A stretch of DNA of 33,610 bases, taken from Bacillota bacterium. GTDB lineage: Bacteria; Bacillota; Dethiobacteria; Dethiobacterales; Dethiobacteraceae. The translations under genes were made by a program, and so were the position numbers. The DNA is taken from assembly GCA_012800215.1 (NCBI GenBank), contig JAAZJT010000148.1, forward strand, positions 1 through 33,610, read 5' to 3'. Below, piece after piece: positions 1 to 8,717 of the stretch (position 1 is its first letter; every line of letters starts with the position of its first letter). The notes beneath the pieces are model-generated. The model saw nothing but the letters and a program-made list of their open reading frames with translations, ran no database searches and was not told where the DNA came from.

Positions 1-98
1 CTTATCCAGAGTGGTGGAGGGACTGGCCCTGTGAAACCCGGCAACCGGACAGCTGTTACGGTGCTAATTCCAGCAGATATAATTCTGGAAGATGAGAG
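1..98 (+). promoter_or_regulatory. SAM-I (S-box) riboswitch aptamer, 5' edge cut by window start
   Basis: Contains the S-box core 'AGAGTGGTGGAGGGACTGGCCCTGTGAAACCCGGCAACC...GGTGCTAATTCC' followed by GATGAGAG, which can pair with the 5' CTTATC as P1. Closely matches the second copy at 11602. Confidence 0.95.
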
Positions 99-113
99 TC
101 GTGCTTGCGATAT

Positions 114-138
114 CTCTTTCTTTCGGAAAGAGTTTTTT
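114..138 (+). terminator. Intrinsic terminator, expression platform of SAM-I riboswitch 1
   Basis: CTCTTTC-tttcg-GAAAGAG followed by TTTTTT, between the aptamer and the gene at 190. Confidence 0.85.
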
Positions 139-189
139 ATTTACTTAAAAGGTTTATGTTTGCAGAAATCAGATTAGGGAGGATGAGCA

Positions 190-1404
190 ATGTCACAATT
201 GCGCAGCATTAAAGAAATTAACGAAAAGATTAGTAAAGGGCAAGCTGTGGTAGCTACGGCGGAAGAAGTTTTATCCATTGTGGCTGAGCAGGGAGTAGAA
301 GAAGCTGCCCGCCGGGTTGATGTTGTTACCACAGGTACCTTTGGGCCCATGTGCTCTAGCGGAGCTTTTCTTAATTTGGGGCATACAACACCGCGGATGC
401 GTATGACAAAGGTTTATCTTAACGGAGTAAATGCTTATGCCGGTATCGCTGCTGTTGATGTTTACTTAGGGGCGACGGAGATTCCTGAAACAGATCCGGC
501 TAATACAAATTTCCCTGGAGATTTTAATTATGGCGGTGCCCATGTTATAGAAGACCTGGTGGCGGGTAAGAAAGTCCGTTTGGAGGCCCTTTCCTACGGT
601 ACTAACTGTTACCCACGCAGGAAGCTGGAGACATATATTACACTTGACGATATTAATGAAGCTTATCTTTTTAACCCACGTAACTGTTACCAAAATTATA
701 ATGTGGCTGTTAATTTGTCGGAACGTACAATTTATACCTATATGGGCATTTTAAAGCCGGAACTGGGTAATGCCACTTATTCCAGTGCCGGACAATTATC
801 ACCGCTTTTAAATGATCCTTACTACAGAACAATTGGAGTGGGGACAAAAATATTTTTAGGCGGAGGCATCGGTTATGTGGCCTGGCAGGGTACACAGCAT
901 AATCCATGTGTGCAGCGCAGTGCCAATGGCGTTCCCCGGGAAGGAGCGGGAACTTTGGCGCTGATAGGCGATTTGAAACAAATGAAGGCAAAATATTTGC
1001 GGGGAGTTAGCTTTTTGGGTTATGGTGTATCTATGCAGGTGGGAGTAGGTATACCGATTCCGATTTTAGATGTAGAGACAATGCGCTACGCCACTGTAAA
1101 GGATGAAGATATTGTGGCGCAGGTTGTTGATTATGGGGAAGCTTATCCGCAAGGCAGTGGCGGCAGCCTGGGAGAGGTGACTTACGCGGAATTAAAATCA
1201 GGTAAGATAATTGTTCAGGGCAGGGAAGTACCCACAGCGCCCCTTTCCAGTTATCCGAAAGCTTTAGAAATTGCACAGCTGCTTAAGCACTGGATTGAAA
1301 AAGGTGAGTTTACTCTCGCAGAGCCGGTAGCAACTTTGCCGTCTGCTGATTCCTCTATTAAAATGCATAAATTAACAGAAAAAGGGGGCAACACTAATGA
1401 TTAA
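190..1404 (+). CDS. Homocysteine biosynthesis protein, DUF39 family (L-aspartate semialdehyde sulfurtransferase-like)
   Basis: 404 aa with DUF39-like motifs 'GTFGPMCSSGAFLNLGHTTPRM' and 'SYGTNCYPRRK'. SD AGGGAGGA. Downstream of a SAM riboswitch and overlapping a NIL/ferredoxin gene. Confidence 0.9.
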   Translation: MSQLRSIKEINEKISKGQAVVATAEEVLSIVAEQGVEEAARRVDVVTTGTFGPMCSSGAFLNLGHTTPRMRMTKVYLNGVNAYAGIAAVDVYLGATEIPETDPANTNFPGDFNYGGAHVIEDLVAGKKVRLEALSYGTNCYPRRKLETYITLDDINEAYLFNPRNCYQNYNVAVNLSERTIYTYMGILKPELGNATYSSAGQLSPLLNDPYYRTIGVGTKIFLGGGIGYVAWQGTQHNPCVQRSANGVPREGAGTLALIGDLKQMKAKYLRGVSFLGYGVSMQVGVGIPIPILDVETMRYATVKDEDIVAQVVDYGEAYPQGSGGSLGEVTYAELKSGKIIVQGREVPTAPLSSYPKALEIAQLLKHWIEKGEFTLAEPVATLPSADSSIKMHKLTEKGGNTND

Positions 1405-1816
1405 AAGCAAAGTAGTGCTGCGTTTTCCTGCTTCAGTGGTGGAACAGCCCTTCATTTATACCTTGATTAAGGAATATAACATCATTGCTAATATACTTAA
1501 AGCTAATATCAACCCGCGTAAAGAAGGCAATATGGTTGTGGAACTTAAAGCTGCAGAGAGCGATTTCAAAGCAGGTATAGAATTTTTACAGGAGCGCGGT
1601 GTAATGGTGCTGCCTTTGGAGCGGCAGATTGTCTGGTGGGAAGACCGCTGTACGCAGTGTGGTTTCTGTACAGCAATCTGCCCGACTGACGCCTTATGGA
1701 TGGAAAGGCCGAAAATGACGGTATCGTTTTGCAGTGAAAAGTGTATTGTCTGTGAACAATGCCTGAAGGCTTGTCCTGCCCGCGCTATGGAAGCACTATA
1801 TCAGGCTGAGGAGTAG
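1397..1816 (+). CDS. NIL domain / 4Fe-4S ferredoxin protein, partner of DUF39 protein
   Basis: N-terminal NIL-like domain plus two 4Fe-4S motifs (CTQCGFCTAICP, CIVCEQCLKACP). Overlaps the upstream ORF by 8 nt. Confidence 0.9.
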   Translation: MIKSKVVLRFPASVVEQPFIYTLIKEYNIIANILKANINPRKEGNMVVELKAAESDFKAGIEFLQERGVMVLPLERQIVWWEDRCTQCGFCTAICPTDALWMERPKMTVSFCSEKCIVCEQCLKACPARAMEALYQAEE

Positions 1817-1823
1817 GTAAAAC

Positions 1824-2567
1824 ATGCCGGATCATTCGCGCCGTCACTATAGAAAGTGTATGCAGCCTGCAGGTTTTGTCAGCTTTAATTGCAAAATTAA
1901 GGAGACAGATTTACAAATTGCAGTGGATGAAAAAAGTTACTACCCGCAGCTTGAGGCATTAGTTGAAAAACGTATTCTGGCTTACCGTTTGCAATTGGAA
2001 CAATATATTGTTCAGGATCCCCTTTTTGCTGAGACTTTACAGCCACATTTAGTACCACTGCAGGCACCGCTTATAGTGTTGGCCATGACACGGGCAGCAA
2101 ACCAGGCTGAAGTGGGGCCAATGGCCGCAGTGGCGGGAGCAGTGGCAGAATTTGTGGGGCGTGATTTATTAGCTGCTGTGGATGAAGTGATAGTAGAGAA
2201 CGGAGGAGATATTTTTCTCGCGGTGAAGAAAAAAACTAAAGTTGCCGTTTACGCGGGAAATTCACCTTTAAGCAACCGTTTGGCCATAGAAGTGCCGCCG
2301 CAAAAAAACGGCTTTGGTATTTGTACCTCGTCGGGAACAGTGGGGCCATCATTTAGTTTTGGTCGTGCCGATGCAGCTGTTATTGTTTCTTCCTCTGCAG
2401 TGTTGGCAGATGCTGTAGCTACGGCTGCAGCAAATCGTGTGCAGACAAGTGAGGATTTGCAAAATGCGCTGCAATTTGCCCGTCAAGTCCCCGGAGTTTC
2501 CGGCATCTTGCTGATTAAAGATGATAAACTTGCTGCCTGGGGGCAGCTTAAGCTTGTTTCCCTTTAA
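1824..2567 (+). CDS. UPF0280 family protein (COG2122, ApbE-like)
   Basis: 247 aa; 'PMAAVAGAVAEFVGRDLL...VIVENGGDIFL' is characteristic of UPF0280. Directly downstream of the NIL/ferredoxin gene. Confidence 0.88.
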   Translation: MPDHSRRHYRKCMQPAGFVSFNCKIKETDLQIAVDEKSYYPQLEALVEKRILAYRLQLEQYIVQDPLFAETLQPHLVPLQAPLIVLAMTRAANQAEVGPMAAVAGAVAEFVGRDLLAAVDEVIVENGGDIFLAVKKKTKVAVYAGNSPLSNRLAIEVPPQKNGFGICTSSGTVGPSFSFGRADAAVIVSSSAVLADAVATAAANRVQTSEDLQNALQFARQVPGVSGILLIKDDKLAAWGQLKLVSL

Positions 2568-2610
2568 CTTATTTGCGGTAAAACAGCAGTAAAATGGTAA
2601 CCATTAATTC

Positions 2611-2639
2611 TTGATTTTATAGCTTTTTTAGACTATAAT
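2611..2639 (+). promoter_or_regulatory. SigA-type promoter for tRNA-Thr
   Basis: TTGATT - 17 bp - TATAAT, 11 bp upstream of the tRNA 5' end. Confidence 0.7.
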
Positions 2640-2650
2640 ACTTAATGCAC

Positions 2651-2726
2651 GCCGGCATAGCTCAATCGGTAGAGCAGCTGAATCGTAATCAGCATGTTGG
2701 GGGTTCAAGTCCTCTTGCCGGCTCCA
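2651..2726 (+). tRNA. tRNA-Thr (anticodon CGT)
   Basis: Acceptor GCCGGCA/TGCCGGC, D-arm GCTC..GAGC, anticodon stem GCTGA/TCAGC with loop ATCGTAA (anticodon CGT), T-loop TTCAAGT, encoded CCA. Confidence 0.95.
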
Positions 2727-2748
2727 ACTAAAAAATACCATGTTTAAA

Positions 2749-2775
2749 GGGCTCACAGCGATTTGCTGTGAGCCC
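2749..2775 (+). terminator. Terminator-like hairpin after tRNA
   Basis: 11-bp perfect stem GGGCTCACAGC-gattt-GCTGTGAGCCC; the downstream T-tract is weak. Confidence 0.6.
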
Positions 2776-3068
2776 TGATTTATTATCTGTATGCACTAGG
2801 AGATAAAATTACTAAAGATATAAAATTATTAATAAAAAATTAATTTGGTAGAACATTCTATAGTATTTTATTAATTTTCACTAGACAAATATGCATACGT
2901 ATGCTAATATTGTAATAGTTAAGACATTACTTACATGTATATACAAGTACATGATAAGTGAAACGCTTAAAATTGGCAAAACTGAATACGTTAAATATTC
3001 TGATGAATAGGGAAATATAGAATTGGTTACAATGAATAGCAGGAATATTAAAGGAGGGGAACATAAAG

Positions 3069-3209
3069 ATGGCAAGTTATGCTTACAATCTTAATGCAGT
3101 ACGTGAAAGCTTGCTGCGGGAGTACATGGCAGCATCAGGAGAAAATAAAGTTGAACTTCTGACTAAAATCATGGAAATTGATGAAGAAATTGAAAGTGCG
3201 AATAAGTAA
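3069..3209 (+). CDS. Small hypothetical protein, 46 aa
   Basis: ATG preceded by AAAGGAGGGG; translation MASYAYNLNAVRESLLREYMAASGENKVELLTKIMEIDEEIESANK. Followed by a hairpin with a T-tract. Absent from the supplied ORF track (probably below a length cutoff). Confidence 0.7.
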   Translation: MASYAYNLNAVRESLLREYMAASGENKVELLTKIMEIDEEIESANK

Positions 3210-3220
3210 TTAAATTAATG

Positions 3221-3247
3221 AGGCTGGCCTTTTATGCCAGCCCTTTT
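3221..3247. terminator. Terminator between convergent genes
   Basis: GGCTGGC-cttttat-GCCAGCC followed by CTTTTT. Confidence 0.75.
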
Positions 3248-3915
3248 TAAGATAAAGTTACTGTTTCTCCCGGTGCCAGAATAATACAGTGGCTGGGAGT
3301 GTTTTTTGTTACCTTTTCTGCAAACTCATGCGGGTCTGCTTTGATGAGTGGCCAGGTATTATAATGAAAAGGTATAATTGTTTTAGCATTTATTAGTTTT
3401 GCTGCATAGACAGCATCATCAATATCCATAGTGTAATAGCCGCCGATAGGCAGTAAGAGCAGATCAATTTTTTCGATAGCGCCATACAGTTTTAAATCGC
3501 CAAAGAGACTGGTATCCCCTGTGAAATACAGAGTAAAACCATCTAAGTCTACTATAAAACCACATGCTTCGCTGCCAATACCGGCATGATGTAGAGCTTT
3601 TGTTGTGCGGACAAAGCCAAAGTCAAAATAATGTTTTACGCCAATATTCATGGCATGTTCCTTAACTTGATGTTTCTTACATTCTGCTGCCAGGTCCATT
3701 GTTGTGATAATGGTGGCACCGGTTCGCTTTGCAATATCAAGGGCATCGCCGAGGTGATCGTAATGCCCGTGAGAGACAAGAATATAATCGGGCTGAAGTT
3801 CATCTGCGGACACGGCTGCTTGAGGGTTGTCAGTAAGGAAGGGATCAAAAAGTAACTTTTGCCCATTATGTTCCACTTGAAAACAGGCGTGACCGAAAAA
3901 ACTTATTTTCGGCAT
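3247..3915 (-). CDS. UPF0173 family metal-dependent hydrolase (metallo-beta-lactamase fold)
   Basis: 222 aa; 'FFGHACFQVEHNGQKLLFDPFL', 'SHGHYDHLGD', 'YFTGDTSLFGDL', 'PFHYNTWPLI'. Confidence 0.9.
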   Translation of the reverse strand: MPKISFFGHACFQVEHNGQKLLFDPFLTDNPQAAVSADELQPDYILVSHGHYDHLGDALDIAKRTGATIITTMDLAAECKKHQVKEHAMNIGVKHYFDFGFVRTTKALHHAGIGSEACGFIVDLDGFTLYFTGDTSLFGDLKLYGAIEKIDLLLLPIGGYYTMDIDDAVYAAKLINAKTIIPFHYNTWPLIKADPHEFAEKVTKNTPSHCIILAPGETVTLS

Positions 3916-4094
3916 GTAAAATCCTCCTAATTACTAATATTACCCATATTATACTATATCTTACGTGCATTTAAAAGTTAGCGGCGGTGACAGTATAAGC
4001 ATGGGTTATATAGTTTTTTTAAGATTATGTTTATCGACATAAAGCGCTCTGTGAAGTAAACTATAAATAATGAGAGCATAAGGAGGAATGATCA

Positions 4095-4949
4095 ATGCAG
4101 CAATTTGATGTGGCAATTATTGGCTGTGGTCCGGCTGGGTTATCGGCGGCTATAAATGTAAAGGCACAAAACCGTACAGTATTATTGGTAGGACCAAAAA
4201 TTTGTAGCCTTTCTTTACATAAAGCACATCAGGTTAATAATTACTTAGGATTTTATGGACTTTCAGGGGAGGAGCTGCGTCAGCAGTTTCTGAAACATAT
4301 TGAAGCAGCGGGAATTGAAATTACAAACATTACCGTTTCCGGTATTTACCCAATGGGAAAGGTTTTTCAGCTGCAAATCCGTGATGATTTTGTAGAAGCA
4401 AAGGCAATTATCCTTACAACCGGTGTTACCGCAAGTAAAGTCTTGCCGGGAGAAGATTCCTTTCTGGGCAAAGGAGTTTCTTACTGTGCTGCATGTGATG
4501 CCATGTTTTATCGGGATAAAACAATTGTGGTCAGCAGTGATTCGGCAGAGCATGAAGATGAAGTCAGATTATTAACGGAAGTTGCGGCGAAAGTTTACTA
4601 CTTGCCGCAGTATGAAGTAAAAATGAACTTGCCTGACAATGTGGAGGTACTGGATAGTAAGATTAAGAAGTTAAAAGGTTCAGACCGCCTTGAAGTTGTG
4701 GAGCTGCAAAATGGGCAGGAATTAACAGTGGATGGTGTTTTCCTCCTGAAAGAACAATTGCCGCCAACACAGATTGTTCCCGGACTGCAGCTGGAAGACA
4801 AACATATAAAGGTTGATGAAAAAATGGCGACCAATATACCTGGTGTCTTTGCCGCCGGTGATGTAACAGGAAGACCATATCAGGTGGCTAAAGCGGTGGG
4901 ACAAGGGCAAATTGCCGCTTTTAGTGCTGTAGCTTGGGTGCAGAATTAG
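4095..4949 (+). CDS. Thioredoxin reductase-like FAD-dependent oxidoreductase
   Basis: N-terminal FAD motif 'VAIIGCGPAGLSAAI', redox CxxC 'YCAACDAMFYRDK', C-terminal 'GVFAAGDVTGRPYQVAKAVGQGQIAA'. Confidence 0.88.
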   Translation: MQQFDVAIIGCGPAGLSAAINVKAQNRTVLLVGPKICSLSLHKAHQVNNYLGFYGLSGEELRQQFLKHIEAAGIEITNITVSGIYPMGKVFQLQIRDDFVEAKAIILTTGVTASKVLPGEDSFLGKGVSYCAACDAMFYRDKTIVVSSDSAEHEDEVRLLTEVAAKVYYLPQYEVKMNLPDNVEVLDSKIKKLKGSDRLEVVELQNGQELTVDGVFLLKEQLPPTQIVPGLQLEDKHIKVDEKMATNIPGVFAAGDVTGRPYQVAKAVGQGQIAAFSAVAWVQN

Positions 4950-5000
4950 AGCCATGGAAACAGTAGGGGAATTTTATTAGCAAGGGGAAGGGTGAATTGA

Positions 5001-5891
5001 GTGGAGTTGACTGTGGCAGATTTGCGTAAAGCCTTTTTGCAGGCAGGTTACATTACCAACGAAGAAGTGCTGCTGACAGTTTTTTTGGCCCTGCAGTTAG
5101 AAAAACCTCTTTTAGTTGAAGGTGAACCAGGCGTAGGAAAAACAGAACTGGCAAAAGTATTGGCCACTGCTTTTCAGACGGAACTTATTCGCCTGCAATG
5201 TTATGAAGGTTTGGATGAAAATAAAGCTCTTTATGAGTGGAATTATCAAAGGCAGCTTCTGAAAATTCAAATGTCTAAAGATTTATCCGGCAGCAAAGAG
5301 TTGGAGGATGATTTGTTTTCTCCTGCCTATCTTTTGCAGCGGCCTTTATTGAAAGCTATTCAATCTCAGCAAAAAGTGGTACTTTTGATTGATGAAGTCG
5401 ATAAAACTGATGAAGAATTTGAAGCTTTTTTATTTGAAGTGTTATCTGACTTTCAAGTTTCTATCCCTGAATTGGGTACAATTAAATCTTTACAAATCCC
5501 CATTGTTATTTTAACCAGTAATAATGAGCGTGAATTATCAGATGGATTAAAACGACGTTGTGTTTATCTTTATTTAGATTACCCGCCGGTGGAGCAGGAG
5601 GTTAAAATGATCCAGGCTCGTCTGCCTGATGTAGGTGAAAAGTTGGCGCACGAAGTTGCTCGGGCCATTTCTTTAATTAGGCAGGAACAGGAAATCAGAA
5701 AAAAACCTTCAATAGCTGAAACGCTTGACTGGGTCAGGGCATTAATGGCCTTGGGGAAAGACCGCCTTGATGCGTCGTTAATTGATCAAACACTAAACTT
5801 TATTCTTAAAACCAAAACAGACCAAGATGTTTTTCAAAGAAAGGTTGGTGCTTCCCGCTTACTTGCAGCTGCACGGGCGGAAAAGCCATGA
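5001..5891 (+). CDS. MoxR-family AAA+ ATPase
   Basis: Walker A 'VEGEPGVGKTELAK', Walker B 'VVLLIDEVDKTDEEFE', 'VILTSNNERELSDGLKRRC'. GTG start. Confidence 0.88.
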   Translation: MELTVADLRKAFLQAGYITNEEVLLTVFLALQLEKPLLVEGEPGVGKTELAKVLATAFQTELIRLQCYEGLDENKALYEWNYQRQLLKIQMSKDLSGSKELEDDLFSPAYLLQRPLLKAIQSQQKVVLLIDEVDKTDEEFEAFLFEVLSDFQVSIPELGTIKSLQIPIVILTSNNERELSDGLKRRCVYLYLDYPPVEQEVKMIQARLPDVGEKLAHEVARAISLIRQEQEIRKKPSIAETLDWVRALMALGKDRLDASLIDQTLNFILKTKTDQDVFQRKVGASRLLAAARAEKP

Positions 5892-7222
5892 AAAACTATT
5901 TGGAAATAAATATTGTTAGATTTATACAGCTTTTACGCCATGCAGGTTTGCGTATTGGCAGTGGCGAAGTAATGGATGCTCTGCGGGCATTAACCTTCAT
6001 TGATTTAAGGAAGCGTGATGATGTGCGTATTGCACTGCAGGCTACTTTAGTAAAACATCCCGAAGAACAGCAAGTTTTTACAAAAGCTTTTGACATTTTT
6101 TTTGCTTCTCCACAGTCTCGCCAGGAATTACAAAAGCAATACCAGCAAAAAGAAGAAAATAAGAAACAGCAGCTGGAGCAGGCAGCCAAGGAATTAACTT
6201 TTCAGGGTAAACCTTTAGAATTGTCGGCACGAGAAAAAATGATATATGCCAATATTCCTGAAGCAGATCGCCAGCGCCTGCTGTCATATATTCGCAAAAC
6301 GGCTACTGGGATTAATGTTGAGGGGCACTTTCAGCCGGTTTTGGAAAGTGTCATCAGAGGTTCCCTTGCTTACTGGCGCCGTAGTTTGCGTAATGAACTG
6401 GACCTTACATTGACACCGCCTACAGAAGACGAAGAATTAAATGCTTTTTTAGCTGAGATAGGAAATACAGATTATGGCCGTACTGATTCCCTACTGGCTG
6501 AAGATATGCAGAATATACCAGATAAAGATTTGCCGCGCGCACGGGTATTAATACGCAAGTTGGCGCGGCAGATGGTGGCAAGGATTGCCCGCCGCTACCG
6601 CCAAAGCCGCAAACAAAAAAAATTGGATTTACGTAAAAGTATTAGGCATAATCTGCGCTATGGCGGTTCAATGTTTACTTTACGTTATCGCAGCCGCCGG
6701 GTGCAAAAACCAAAAATATTATTACTCTGTGATGTCTCCGGGTCTATGGCACGATATGCCAGTTTTGTGCTACAATTCATTTATGGTATTCATGATGTTG
6801 TTGCCGATATTGAGAGTTTTGTTTTCGCAGAAGGGATAGAACGTGTAACAGCTTATTTTCAGGGCAATATTGATTTCACGGAAACTATGCTCACAGTGAT
6901 GAATAATTCACAAGAATGGGGGCGTGGTACCAATTTAGGCGCAGCTTTACAAGCTTTACAGCAGGACTTTGAGCGACTCTTGACTAATCAAACTTATCTC
7001 TTAGTTGTTAGCGATACAAAAACACTCCATGTAGCTGATGCAGTGCAGGAGTTAACACAGATAAAAAGAGTGGTAAAAGATATAATCTGGCTGAACACAT
7101 TGCCGGCTTCCAGTTGGGAGACCACCGTTTCTGTAGAGTCGTTCAGAAAAATAGTACGCATGTATCCCTGTAATACTTTATCTGATTTGGAACAGGTAAT
7201 GCGTGAAAAAATAATTGCCTAG
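5888..7222 (+). CDS. VWA domain-containing, CoxE-like protein
   Basis: 'KILLLCDVSGSMARYASFVLQFIYGI' MIDAS-like motif and 'WGRGTNLGAALQAL'. Overlaps the MoxR gene. Confidence 0.85.
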   Translation: MKNYLEINIVRFIQLLRHAGLRIGSGEVMDALRALTFIDLRKRDDVRIALQATLVKHPEEQQVFTKAFDIFFASPQSRQELQKQYQQKEENKKQQLEQAAKELTFQGKPLELSAREKMIYANIPEADRQRLLSYIRKTATGINVEGHFQPVLESVIRGSLAYWRRSLRNELDLTLTPPTEDEELNAFLAEIGNTDYGRTDSLLAEDMQNIPDKDLPRARVLIRKLARQMVARIARRYRQSRKQKKLDLRKSIRHNLRYGGSMFTLRYRSRRVQKPKILLLCDVSGSMARYASFVLQFIYGIHDVVADIESFVFAEGIERVTAYFQGNIDFTETMLTVMNNSQEWGRGTNLGAALQALQQDFERLLTNQTYLLVVSDTKTLHVADAVQELTQIKRVVKDIIWLNTLPASSWETTVSVESFRKIVRMYPCNTLSDLEQVMREKIIA

Positions 7223-7246
7223 ATTAGAGCACAGGAGGGATTTAAT

Positions 7247-7999
7247 ATGAAACAAATTGCTATTGCTGGGAAAGGCGGCGTAGGGAAAACAACGTTTACA
7301 GCATTATTGATGCGCTATTTAATGCAAAACAAGCCGGGTAAATCAATGCTAGCTGTAGACGCAGATCCCAATGCCAATCTGAACGAGACGCTTGGGGTTG
7401 AGGTGGAAAATACTATTTCTGCTATTTTGGAGGATACCAAGAAACCCAATGCTGTTCCCACAGGCATGTCGAAAGAAATGTATATTGAATACAAAATGCA
7501 GGCTGCCATGGTTGAGACTAATGAATTTGACCTATTGGTAATGGGTAATCCACAAGGAGCCGGCTGCTATTGTTATCCTAATGATTTGCTGCGTAAGCAT
7601 TTAGAGAAACTGCGCAGTAATTATGATTACGTTATTGTTGATAATGAAGCAGGCTTGGAGCATTTAAGCCGCCGTATAATTTCCGATGTGGATATGCTAA
7701 TCGTGGTCAGTGACGCTGCTGCCCGCAGTATTCGTTCAGCAGCTCGTGTGCATGAGATTGTCAAATCTGTGGGACTTGATATTAAGGAAATATATTTAGT
7801 GGTAACAAAGGTAACAGGTAATGAAATAGAAATGCTGCAGCCGGAGATTGAAAAAACAGGGCTGCAGTTAATTGGCACAGTCCCAATGGATCCGTTAGTT
7901 GCAGAATATGATGTGCAGGGTAAGGCTCTGCTGAAATTACCTGACGATGCGCCTGTAGTTAAAGCAACAAATGAGATTCTAAATAAACTTACATTATAA
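7247..7999 (+). CDS. CooC-like P-loop ATPase (CO dehydrogenase maturation family)
   Basis: Deviant Walker A 'AGKGGVGKTTFTALLMRYL', 'LAVDADPNANLNETLG', 'GNPQGAGCYCYPNDLLRKHLE', 'VIVDNEAGLEHLSRR'. Confidence 0.85.
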   Translation: MKQIAIAGKGGVGKTTFTALLMRYLMQNKPGKSMLAVDADPNANLNETLGVEVENTISAILEDTKKPNAVPTGMSKEMYIEYKMQAAMVETNEFDLLVMGNPQGAGCYCYPNDLLRKHLEKLRSNYDYVIVDNEAGLEHLSRRIISDVDMLIVVSDAAARSIRSAARVHEIVKSVGLDIKEIYLVVTKVTGNEIEMLQPEIEKTGLQLIGTVPMDPLVAEYDVQGKALLKLPDDAPVVKATNEILNKLTL

Positions 8000-8039
8000 A
8001 AAGTGCGGAAACTCCTGGTCGCAGGAGTTTCTGTACTTT
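8000..8039. terminator. Bidirectional terminator between convergent genes
   Basis: Core stem GAAACTCCTG-gtcg-CAGGAGTTTC with flanking AAAAAGT / ACTTTA. Confidence 0.75.
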
Positions 8040-8049
8040 AACACCTAAT

Positions 8050-8661
8050 TTAATGATGGCGCGGGCGGCGCGGCAAATACCAGCGATAACGAATGGCGAG
8101 AATACGTAAACATATTACCAGAAGAGTTGTAGCGGCCATTGCCGGCTGTCTGGGCAGACCCATATTTTTCAACATAATAAAAGTTATGCCACCTAAAACG
8201 CAGGTTATGGCGTAGAAATCTTTAGTCAATACATAAGGAATTTCCTGCGCAAGTATATCGCGGATCATGCCCCCTGCTACAGCAGTGATGGCTCCCAGAA
8301 TCACTGCGCTGGTAGGGGTAATGGCAGCGGCAAGAGCTTTTGTTACTCCAATGGTAACAAAAGTGCCTAACCCTAAAGCATCGGCCAGCAGGATAACCGA
8401 CTGAATGTGCAGCAGCTGTTCAACAAATAAAAAAGTAAAAAGAGAGCCGGCAATGGCGAGATAAAAATAAAGATCCTGCTGAAAGACAAAGGGCGGGAAA
8501 TTTCCCAAAAACAATTCACGCAATGTGCCACCACCCAGTGCGGTAACTGTCCCTAAAACAATAATACCCAAAAGATCCATATCTTTTTTAATGGCTACCA
8601 TGGCGCCTGAGACAGCAAAGAAAAAAGTGCCTGTTAAATCTAGTATCAGCAGCAAATTCAT
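8050..8661 (-). CDS. Trimeric intracellular cation channel (TRIC) / UPF0126 family membrane protein
   Basis: Two related segments: 'AVSGAMVAIKKDMDLLGIIVLGTVTALGGGTLRELFLG' and 'GVTKALAAAITPTSAVILGAITAVAGGMIRDILAQEIPYVL'. Confidence 0.88.
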   Translation of the reverse strand: MNLLLILDLTGTFFFAVSGAMVAIKKDMDLLGIIVLGTVTALGGGTLRELFLGNFPPFVFQQDLYFYLAIAGSLFTFLFVEQLLHIQSVILLADALGLGTFVTIGVTKALAAAITPTSAVILGAITAVAGGMIRDILAQEIPYVLTKDFYAITCVLGGITFIMLKNMGLPRQPAMAATTLLVICLRILAIRYRWYLPRRPRHH

Positions 8662-8717
8662 AAGTTCCTTTCCTTCCTGATAAAAATTATTTGGCTGCGT
8701 TGAAAGGTGAATCTGTA

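Noticed and set aside
2881-3075. 64-aa minus-strand ORF in the AT-rich region after tRNA-Thr
   Set aside because: No plausible start context, overlaps the promoter/SD region of the better-supported small + strand gene, and has random-looking hydrophobic composition.
6585-6839. 84-aa + strand ORF inside the VWA gene
   Set aside because: Alternate-frame overlap within a confident coding region.
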